Positions 41,862 through 47,743 of a stretch of 47,743 bases of DNA are shown here, one piece after another (positions within the stretch are counted from its first letter, which is position 1; every line of letters starts with the position of its first letter). Both the position numbers and the translations under genes were made by a program. A model generated the notes under the pieces. That model saw only the letters and a list, made by a program, of their open reading frames with translations. It made no database searches and had not been told where the DNA came from. The DNA is from Bacillus sp. 491mf (lineage in GTDB: Bacteria > Bacillota > Bacilli > Bacillales > Bacillaceae_G), in NCBI RefSeq assembly GCF_900112415.1, contig NZ_FOLV01000012.1:1-47743 (forward strand), given 5' to 3'.

Positions 41862-42803
41862 TTAAAAATAACGTTTCTTCCAAAAAACAAAGGCCATTAA
41901 GCAAGATAATACCGCCGATATAATCATGGCCATTAAAAACCCATGAGGATTTTCGCTTAAAGGAACTGGAACATTCATTCCAAAAAAACTAGAAACCATT
42001 GTTGGTACTGATAATATGATTGTCATAGAAGTTAAAAACTTCATAACACTGTTTAAATTATTGGAAATGACAGAACTGAATGTATTCATCATACCACTTA
42101 AAATATGGCTATATATTTCGGCCATTTCAATTGCCTGCTTATTTTCAATTAATACATCTTCAAGTAAATCTTGATCATCTTCATACATTTTTAAAAATGT
42201 ATTATTGCGCATTAATTTTTGAATCACAATCTTATTTGCCTTTAAAGATGTCGTAAAGTACACTAAGCTTTTTTCAAGCCCTAATAACGTAAAAATCTCT
42301 TTATTTTTCATCGATTTATTGAGCTCATGCTCTAAATCGGTTGTTTTCCGATTAATCTGTTTTAAATAACGTAAATAATAAGTAGAAATCGTGTATAAGA
42401 GCTGCAGTGCAAAACGTGTCTTTTTAAAAGTATAAAATTCTTTAATACGTTGATTAATAAAACGTTCAAAAATCGGATTTTCTTCCAAACAAATTGTAAC
42501 AAAACATTCCGGCATGACAATCATACCAATCGGAATCGTATCATACATTGAATTTCCTTCTTCGTCATGTCTAACTGTTGGAATATCGACGATAATTAAA
42601 GCATTATCATCTTCTTTTTCAATACGCGAACGTTCTTCATCATCCAAGGGGTCTTTAATGAAGTCCAGTTCAACATTTAATGTTTGAACTAAAAATTGAA
42701 TTTCTTCTTCCGTTGGATGGAGTACATTAATCCAGCAGCCCTTTTGTATCTCCTCGATCTCTTGTAGTTTTCCGTTTCGGTCTGTTAAATAAATATTTAA
42801 CAT
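41862..42803 (-). CDS. corA: CorA-family magnesium/divalent-cation transporter
   Basis: A 313-residue protein with a cytoplasmic funnel domain (alpha/beta, about 1-240) and two C-terminal membrane helices. The first of these ends in the selectivity signature GMN (FFGMNVPVPL) and the second ends with the basic WKKRYF tail. This is typical of the CorA/YfjQ-type ion channel that takes up Mg2+. I choose ATG 42803 (MLNIYLTDR) after GGGGTGATAGT rather than the upstream in-frame start. Monocistronic. Confidence 0.92.
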   Translation of the reverse strand: MLNIYLTDRNGKLQEIEEIQKGCWINVLHPTEEEIQFLVQTLNVELDFIKDPLDDEERSRIEKEDDNALIIVDIPTVRHDEEGNSMYDTIPIGMIVMPECFVTICLEENPIFERFINQRIKEFYTFKKTRFALQLLYTISTYYLRYLKQINRKTTDLEHELNKSMKNKEIFTLLGLEKSLVYFTTSLKANKIVIQKLMRNNTFLKMYEDDQDLLEDVLIENKQAIEMAEIYSHILSGMMNTFSSVISNNLNSVMKFLTSMTIILSVPTMVSSFFGMNVPVPLSENPHGFLMAMIISAVLSCLMAFVFWKKRYF

Positions 42804-42956
42804 ACTATCACCCCGATTCTTTTTACATGTAGGAACCAACCTCACTTTGAAATAACAGTCTATTTTAAACCGCCATTTTCAGCATATGAAACAAATGAAG
42901 AGATTTCAATAGAAAATTGTTTTGAAAACGCTTTTCTTCACAAATTATTCAAATAG

Positions 42957-42984
42957 AAAAAGACAGAGCATTCTCTGTCTTTTA
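42957..42984 (-). terminator. Terminator of the flippase gene
   Basis: AAAAGACAGAG pairs with CTCTGTCTTTT over a 4-base loop, just past the stop at 42991. Confidence 0.9.
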
Positions 42985-42990
42985 TAGACA

Positions 42991-44370
42991 TTATGTTGTC
43001 TTTATAACATATTTAGAAAGTATCCACAAGTTAAACGAAACAGAAACAGTATAACCAGCATACGTCGCAATAATAAAACTGATATAGTCAAACTGTGGAA
43101 GTAACACAATGTTTAATACAATTTTGATCCCGATTCCTATAAGTAAACCAATTACTGTTTTTCCCTGTTGATTAATCCCTTGTAGCATAGCTGCTGTTAC
43201 AGAAAATAACGAAAATAATATACAAGCCGGTGCGTAATAGCGTAAAATCACACTTCCTAGCGCAGGATCATTTCCTGTCCCAAATAGTAATGTATATACT
43301 GGTTCAGCTAAAACCATCATTCCTAACGATGCTGGAATCGTTAGAAATACTACGAGCAAGTTTGTTCTTGTAAAATGTTTATATAATAACTGGTCATTTT
43401 TAGCTATATACGCCTTCGTCATCTCAGGAACGAGTGACATACTAAAAGCTGTAGCAACCGAAACTGGAATTAACACTACCATTTGTACGAGCCCAATCAC
43501 AGCATTTATTTTTTCCGCTTCTCGCTGTAAATATCCCATTTGCATTAATAACTTATTAATTGTAAATGTATCAATTGTTTGATACAAGGGAATTGCAAGA
43601 CCAATAACAACAAATGGAATAGAATATGCAAATAATTCTTTATACAGTGCGAAAAATGATTTTGTTGTTTGCGGAACACTCATATTTTCTTTTTTCTTTA
43701 AATGCCGTCTTCTCTTTAAGTAATATGTAATTAATATTCCAAGTCCTGCTACAGCTCCTACAAAAGCACCAAACGTAGCAACTCCAACCGCCACCGCTGT
43801 TGATCCTTTGTTTATATGAAGCACTGCAAAACTTCCAATTAAGATTGTTAACATTCGAAAAAACTGTTCCACTACTACACTTAAAGCAGATGGCCCCATC
43901 GATTGAAACCCTTGAAAAAATCCACGTAATAAGCTCATAGAAGGAACAATTAGTAAAGCAAAGCTTACAATTTGAATATTATATGTAACAGCTGTTACAC
44001 TATTACCTGTTTGATCTCCGCTATCTATAACACCCTTTGCTAGATAGGGAGCTAAACAATATAACAATAAAAACGATATTACTCCCATACCTCCCATAAA
44101 AATAAGCCCGCTTTTTAATACTCGTTTCACCGTATAATAATCGTCTAATTCATTATATTTAGATACCATTTTAGAGACAGCTAAAGGAAGTCCCATCGTT
44201 GCGATACTAAGCATAATTGTATAAGGACGGTAAGCATATGTATATAATACATATCCTCCCGTTCCAACCATCGCTGTAAAAGGAATAACATATATAAAAC
44301 CTAACATTTTCGAAATCATAGTTGCCATTGTTAAAAAGAATGTTCCGCGTAAAAACGGTGATCCTTTCAT
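42991..44370 (-). CDS. MurJ/SpoVB-like polysaccharide flippase (MOP superfamily)
   Basis: A 459-residue membrane protein with about a dozen helices. The start LRGTFFLTMATMISKMLGFI is typical of the SpoVB/YtgP/YabM group of lipid-linked oligosaccharide flippases. It shows paired Arg/Pro features (YAYRPYTIMLSIATMGLPLA) and RGFFQGFQSMGPSALSVVVE. It is shorter than the 520-540 residues of SpoVB and MurJ, lacking the last helices. The substrate could be lipid II or another polyprenyl-linked sugar. GGAGGAG precedes ATG. Confidence 0.82.
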   Translation of the reverse strand: MKGSPFLRGTFFLTMATMISKMLGFIYVIPFTAMVGTGGYVLYTYAYRPYTIMLSIATMGLPLAVSKMVSKYNELDDYYTVKRVLKSGLIFMGGMGVISFLLLYCLAPYLAKGVIDSGDQTGNSVTAVTYNIQIVSFALLIVPSMSLLRGFFQGFQSMGPSALSVVVEQFFRMLTILIGSFAVLHINKGSTAVAVGVATFGAFVGAVAGLGILITYYLKRRRHLKKKENMSVPQTTKSFFALYKELFAYSIPFVVIGLAIPLYQTIDTFTINKLLMQMGYLQREAEKINAVIGLVQMVVLIPVSVATAFSMSLVPEMTKAYIAKNDQLLYKHFTRTNLLVVFLTIPASLGMMVLAEPVYTLLFGTGNDPALGSVILRYYAPACILFSLFSVTAAMLQGINQQGKTVIGLLIGIGIKIVLNIVLLPQFDYISFIIATYAGYTVSVSFNLWILSKYVIKTT

Positions 44371-44506
44371 GAAACTCCTCCGCTATACTGTTTTACTACA
44401 CAATATGGACAACTTGCTTCTTTTAGAACTGATATAAGATAAAACTTTAATCACTCAGAACCTTAAGTTTGCATCTTACTTCCCGCAAATAGCGAGACAA
44501 ACAAAG

Positions 44507-44535
44507 AAAAAAGCCAATGAATACTCATTGACTTT
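44507..44535 (-). terminator. Terminator of the DedA gene
   Basis: On the minus strand AAGTCAATGA pairs with TCATTGGCTT (one mismatch), then TTTTCTTTG. It touches the stop codon. Confidence 0.7.
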
Positions 44536-45136
44536 AACGAACTGTTTTTCTTTTTTTCAATAATTTCATACCTATGTATACAGCAATAAAAAGAATCGCC
44601 CCTGCGATGAAATAATGCGTGTAATCAGCAGCATATTCTTTAATATGACGCCAATTCCCACCAAGTTTTTCACCTAAATAAATAAACAGGATAGACCACG
44701 GAATAATCGCGAGTACTGTATATACTGTAAATCGTTGCAATGACATTTTAGCTAGTCCTGCTGGAATCGATATTGCATGACGTACAAATGGGATAAAGCG
44801 CGCAGAGAAAATTACGCCTGCACCATATCGATTAAACCACTCTTCTGCTACATCTAAATGTTTCTTATTAATCAATATATATTTACCATATTTTTCAACA
44901 AATGGACGTCCGCCGTAATATCCAAGCCAATACAAGAAAATTTGTGCTAACGTTCCACCAATCGTCCCGGCAATTACTGCCCCAACGAAATTAATTTCTC
45001 CCTTAGCAACTAAATAACCCGCATAAGATAATACAATTTCACTCGGAATAATTTCGATCATCAGCCCTAACGCAATCCCGGAATAGCCTAAACTTATAAA
45101 AAATTGTAGTAACTGTTCAACCAAATTTGCTAACAT
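44534..45136 (-). CDS. DedA-family membrane protein
   Basis: A 200-residue DedA-superfamily protein. Motifs include IEIIPSEIVLSYAGYLVAKG, GGTLAQIFLYWLGYYGGRPF and SARFIPFVRHAISIPAGLAK, the last with the conserved Arg residues. Four or five helices are seen, and the C-terminus is basic (KKRKTVR). Recent work links DedA proteins to polyprenyl-phosphate or phospholipid recycling. AAAGGAG precedes ATG. Monocistronic. Confidence 0.9.
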   Translation of the reverse strand: MLANLVEQLLQFFISLGYSGIALGLMIEIIPSEIVLSYAGYLVAKGEINFVGAVIAGTIGGTLAQIFLYWLGYYGGRPFVEKYGKYILINKKHLDVAEEWFNRYGAGVIFSARFIPFVRHAISIPAGLAKMSLQRFTVYTVLAIIPWSILFIYLGEKLGGNWRHIKEYAADYTHYFIAGAILFIAVYIGMKLLKKRKTVR

Positions 45137-45288
45137 TCTTCATTATCTCCTTTTTTCTACGCACACACACTTTCTTATTATTTCATAAAAATCTACCCTT
45201 GCCAATATGCTACTACTGTATAGTATAAAATTATGCAATAATAAAAAAACATACTTACCTTTTCTATTTCAAAAGGAAAAAGTGCACG

Positions 45289-45372
45289 ATGGAATATAGA
45301 TTACTAGAAATCATTCCAAAAGACAAGCAAGTTATCAAAAATTTACTAATTCTTCACAAAGAAATATTTTAA
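45289..45372 (+). pseudogene. Truncated GNAT N-terminus
   Basis: A 27-codon frame with AAAGGAAAAAGTGCACG before ATG reads MEYRLLEIIPKDKQVIKNLL then ILHKEIF. This resembles the first beta-strand and helix of GNAT acetyltransferases (RxIxxxDKQVxKNLxQLY). The rest of the domain is missing. It overlaps the 3' end of the NUDIX gene by four bases. Confidence 0.5.
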
Positions 45373-45989
45373 TCAACCAATCTTTCTTTATTCGGATCTT
45401 TCATATAAGAAAACATTTGTCGGATTTGCCATTCTGTGTTTCTTCCTATTGAGAGTTCTGGCAATTCTTCTTCTCCAAAAAAACGAACATCTTCTGTTTC
45501 AATACCGATTTGTCTTTCACCACCTACTATTTCACAACTAATAAATATTTTATATACATCAATTGCAGAAGGTGATGGTTGATGTTTCTGTTTATCAAAA
45601 ATAGATAACAAACGAAAATTGTCTACTTTGTAACCTGCTTCTTCAAAAACTTCTTTTTGCGCAACTTCCGTAGGTGTATATCCAATATCAGCCCACCCAC
45701 CTGGAAGTGCCCATTTCCTATCACTTTTTTCTTTTACAAAAAGTAACTTTCCTTCTTGAAACACGACTGCTCGTATATCTACTTTTGGAGTTTGATAACC
45801 CGTTTCACTTGCAAATAAACTCTCGACTACTTCCCAATCCGTTTTTGTATAATGTGACATCATTTCAATCGATAATTTTCGAAGCTCTTGAAAACGTTCT
45901 ATATCATATACATCTTTTGAATATGCTAATCCCGCCTGCGCGATTGCCTGTATTTGTTTGACCCATTCGATCCATTTTATTTCCATCAT
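45369..45989 (-). CDS. NUDIX hydrolase with N-terminal NUDIX_N domain
   Basis: A 206-residue enzyme. Residues about 1-60 are the helical NUDIX_N domain (EWVKQIQAIAQAGLAYSKDV, YDIERFQELRKLSIEMM). The NUDIX box is WALPGGWADIGYTPTEVAQK followed by EVFEEAGY. Two box residues differ from consensus: Tyr where the first Glu is expected and Lys for Arg, which I believe is common in this subfamily. Likely substrates are nucleoside diphosphate derivatives such as ADP-ribose. AAGGTGAA lies before paired ATGs. Confidence 0.88.
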   Translation of the reverse strand: MMEIKWIEWVKQIQAIAQAGLAYSKDVYDIERFQELRKLSIEMMSHYTKTDWEVVESLFASETGYQTPKVDIRAVVFQEGKLLFVKEKSDRKWALPGGWADIGYTPTEVAQKEVFEEAGYKVDNFRLLSIFDKQKHQPSPSAIDVYKIFISCEIVGGERQIGIETEDVRFFGEEELPELSIGRNTEWQIRQMFSYMKDPNKERLVD

Positions 45990-46026
45990 TTCACCTTCTT
46001 CAATTTAGATTATTCTTATTATATAA

Positions 46027-46062
46027 CAAAAAAGAGATTGATCGTTCAATCTCTTTTTTTTT
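46027..46062. terminator. Terminator of cotH
   Basis: AAAAAAGAGATTGA pairs with TCAATCTCTTTTTT over a 3-base loop. It separates cotH from the upstream region of the NUDIX gene. Confidence 0.9.
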
Positions 46063-46067
46063 CGCCT

Positions 46068-47141
46068 TCATAATTCATCTAAATGTTCTCGTATAAATTC
46101 ATGACGCTTTTCTATATATTGAAAAATCAAACTTGCCTCACTATCAAACACATCTATTTTCGATTTCACATACGGATCTTGCAAAATATGTGGACGAAGT
46201 TCTTCGTACATTCCTTCTACTTTCGGTTTTATATATTCTACTGTAAATTGATGAGAGAGTATATCTTCCAAAATTTTTCTATATTGCTTTCTAAATACAT
46301 CAACATCAAGTAATCTAGCACTTAACGTATTAAACCCTTGAATACGAACATAATCATGATCCATCTTTCGGCCTTGTACATCTCGTCCCCACGTTGCATC
46401 ATAATCCCATGGAATCATTTCAAACAACTTTGTGTCTTCATTATGATAGAGCGCATAATTGTGCACAAATCCATCGAAGTTTTGTGTGCATACAACACCC
46501 GCTAACCATCTTAAATATTTATCAACATCCACATATTTTACAATTTCTTTTTCATAAGCTGCTCTGGAAATCGTATTCAGTTGATAGATAAATTCGCTAA
46601 TGTGTTCTTCACTATGTTCATTTCCATACTTCACCTCATACCCTAAGGACAATTTCGCTTTTATATCTTTATCTAACTCACTCACTAATGAAAAATTCGC
46701 ATCATCATCGACTGCATAGTAAATCGAACCATTTGGTAATTTTCGTTTTCGCAAAAAATCTTCATCTACCGATTCTAACTGTAAATAAACTCCTTCAAAT
46801 CGATTATTAACCTTCACAAGAACATGTTGCGCCTTTGGCGATAACGTACCAATGTCTGAAAAAAAATCTAGTGATAACTTATTCCGTATTAAAGAAGAAT
46901 CGTTAAACTCCGAATTAAAATGCAGCTCTTTCACACCTTGAAAAAATTTTGGTTTATAGAACTTCACATGATATGATTTTTTCTTCAATTTTCGAATATG
47001 AGAGCCGCGATATACGATATCAACATCATACTTTCTTTTATTATATGTTAACTTAGCTGGAACAGGATCATCAGACCAAACATCTTTTCGTAACTCGACA
47101 ATATACATTGGATGAATAAAAAAATCATAAGAAGGTATCAT
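46068..47141 (-). CDS. cotH: Spore coat protein kinase CotH
   Basis: A 357-residue CotH kinase-like protein, close to the 362 residues of B. subtilis CotH. N-terminal part: [20 protein letters not shown], then KSYHVKF (conserved Lys) and [20 protein letters not shown]. The C-terminal catalytic text is [20 protein letters not shown] and [16 protein letters not shown] (metal-binding DxD). CotH phosphorylates Ser residues in Ser/Arg-repeat coat proteins such as CotG and CotB. ATG 47141 follows AGGGGAAGGGAG; the ATG 8 codons earlier overlaps that site. Divergent to it is exsB, its probable substrate. Confidence 0.93.
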   Translation of the reverse strand: MIPSYDFFIHPMYIVELRKDVWSDDPVPAKLTYNKRKYDVDIVYRGSHIRKLKKKSYHVKFYKPKFFQGVKELHFNSEFNDSSLIRNKLSLDFFSDIGTLSPKAQHVLVKVNNRFEGVYLQLESVDEDFLRKRKLPNGSIYYAVDDDANFSLVSELDKDIKAKLSLGYEVKYGNEHSEEHISEFIYQLNTISRAAYEKEIVKYVDVDKYLRWLAGVVCTQNFDGFVHNYALYHNEDTKLFEMIPWDYDATWGRDVQGRKMDHDYVRIQGFNTLSARLLDVDVFRKQYRKILEDILSHQFTVEYIKPKVEGMYEELRPHILQDPYVKSKIDVFDSEASLIFQYIEKRHEFIREHLDEL

Positions 47142-47232
47142 TTTCTCCCTTCCCCTCTCTTTCATCTACAATCAATGTATGCTTTTTTTTTCCGATTGTC
47201 ACATCCGCCATAATTTCATTTTTATCAGCCAT
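47125..47232 (-). CDS. Small ORF upstream of and overlapping cotH
   Basis: A 35-residue frame starts at ATG 47232 after GGAGAAGCATAT and encodes [20 protein letters not shown] then [15 protein letters not shown]. It ends 17 bases inside cotH in a different frame. The cotH ribosome site lies within it, an arrangement suited to translational coupling. It contains a run of nine A. It could be a real small spore protein, a leader peptide, or a frame-shifted former N-terminus; a simple extension is blocked by a TAG just before the cotH upstream ATG. Confidence 0.45.
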   Translation of the reverse strand: MADKNEIMADVTIGKKKHTLIVDEREGKGENDTFL

Positions 47233-47326
47233 ATATGCTTCTCCGATGCAAAAAATAAATTCTTCATTATGTAATAGTACGAAAAGAATTTCTTTTTCAA
47301 ATTACTAAAATAAGGAGGTATTCTTT

Positions 47327-47413
47327 ATAAACTGTGATATTCAAAAATCTGTAAATCTTCTAAAACCTCGTATCACTCCTGCAGGTCAAAAAGATCAATA
47401 TACTAATTCATAA
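47327..47413 (+). pseudogene. Short ORF with ATA in the start position
   Basis: A perfect AAGGAGG (47312-47318) is followed 8 bases later by ATA rather than ATG. It opens a 28-codon frame, NCDIQKSVNLLKPRITPAGQ then KDQYTNS. Part of it (DIQKSV) echoes DIQKAV at the exsB N-terminus. Start-codon loss is the simplest reading; use of ATA as start is possible but rare. Confidence 0.35.
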
Positions 47414-47477
47414 ATAGTTGGCTACCTATCACAGTCTGTTTTCTTTAGGGTATAACACCATTTTTCAAAAAGAACAA

Positions 47478-47505
47478 ACACAATTTATCTAGTCGACATA
47501 CCCTA
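47478..47505 (+). promoter_or_regulatory. Candidate sigma-K promoter of exsB
   Basis: CATACCCTA (47497-47505) fits the CATAnnnTA -10 of the late mother-cell sigma factor. AC dinucleotides lie 15 and 17 bases upstream. The start codon of exsB is 74 bases downstream. A mother-cell promoter is expected for a coat/exosporium gene. Confidence 0.4.
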
Positions 47506-47578
47506 TTTATAGAAAGTTCATTATTCAAAATTCAAAAATAAATAAAATCTCATTTTTTATTAAGGAGGCTTTTCATAA

Positions 47579-47743
47579 ATGTATTCAAAAGACGACATTC
47601 AAAAAGCAGTGGAAGAGATAAAAGCGACAGGAATGGAAACCTTTCTAAACCAAGAGCCTAAATCCAACCGTAAACGTTCTCGTTCTTGCCGTTCTGATCG
47701 TTCTCGTTCTTGCCGTTCTAAACGTTCTCGTTCTTGCCGTTCT
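47579..47743 (+). CDS. exsB: ExsB/CotG-like Ser-Arg repeat spore protein, partial
   Basis: The visible 55 residues begin YSKDDIQKAVEEIKATGMET, then FLNQEPKSNRK, and enter repeats of the type RSRSCRSDRSRSCRS that run off the window. The N-terminus and Ser/Arg/Cys repeat are those of ExsB, a heavily phosphorylated B. anthracis protein needed for firm exosporium attachment, which is related to CotG of B. subtilis. AAGGAGG precedes ATG by 10-11 bases. It is divergent from cotH, its likely kinase. The 3' end is outside the window. Confidence 0.85.
   Translation, partial: MYSKDDIQKAVEEIKATGMETFLNQEPKSNRKRSRSCRSDRSRSCRSKRSRSCRS

Noticed and set aside
45369-45989. NUDIX box with Tyr and Lys replacing Glu and Arg as a sign of inactivity
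   Set aside because: As I recall, NUDIX_N-containing relatives carry the same GGWADxG...KEVxEExGY text, so it is a subfamily trait rather than damage.
1-47743. rRNA, tRNA, prophage, CRISPR-Cas or known defence system
   Set aside because: No motif or gene set for any of these was found; the only mobile-DNA traces are the TnpB and DnaB-like relics and the short dispersed repeats.

Overview
The window is chromosomal DNA of a low-GC, spore-forming Firmicute, almost certainly a member of the Bacillus cereus group (cereus, anthracis or thuringiensis). The evidence is the AT-rich sequence, strong AGGAGG-type ribosome sites, frequent TTG and GTG starts, and spore genes typical of this group (ytfJ/gerW, spoIIP, a YjcZ peptide, a CotF-like protein, cotH beside an SR-repeat exsB gene). 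I saw no rRNA, tRNA, CRISPR array, prophage or recognisable defence island. Identifications come from reading motifs and recalling families; no search was run.

Layout. 1-900 is a decayed edge: a TnpB transposase fragment, a DnaB-like helicase fragment and a Cys/His/Asp-rich repeat gene broken by an in-frame TGA. 1-9 kb holds an LtaS-type synthase, a lipoprotein, glutathione peroxidase, a metallo-beta-lactamase-fold hydrolase, an ECF sigma/anti-sigma pair, a quinone oxidoreductase and a Zn-phospholipase-like protein. 9-17 kb has a YfmL-type RNA helicase, fhs, a methyltransferase, small uncharacterised genes and ytfJ. 16-25.5 kb is rich in GNAT acetyltransferases, with an APH-type kinase, a MocR regulator and a DppB/DppC-like permease pair lacking ATPase and binding protein. 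25.6-37 kb carries alanine racemase, a stomatin/NfeD pair, a D,D-carboxypeptidase, a SpoIIP protein, csaA, a CbpA-type CBS protein, a lone permease and a CNNM/CorC transporter coupled to a DUF456 protein. 37-47.7 kb holds envelope and transport genes (YcgQ/YcgR, CorA, a MurJ/SpoVB-like flippase, DedA) and ends with cotH divergent from exsB.

How genes work together. The clearest functional unit is cotH/exsB at the right end: a spore-coat kinase beside its likely Ser/Arg-repeat substrate, in the same divergent arrangement as cotH/cotG of B. subtilis. Other units are the ECF sigma factor with its membrane anti-sigma, the stomatin/NfeD pair, the YcgR/YcgQ pair and the CNNM/DUF456 pair.

Most notable for follow-up: (1) a dispersed repeat of about 120-185 bp present at least six times, whose central hairpin is kept largely through G-U-compatible changes; (2) a 10-bp hairpin between the Shine-Dalgarno and the TTG start of the CNNM gene; (3) several genes caught in decay: the TGA-broken repeat gene, a DUF1648 remnant with ACG start and internal TGA that runs into a repeat copy, an ORF with ATA in the start position upstream of exsB, and a short SigJ C-terminal remnant; (4) a small ORF overlapping the start of cotH.
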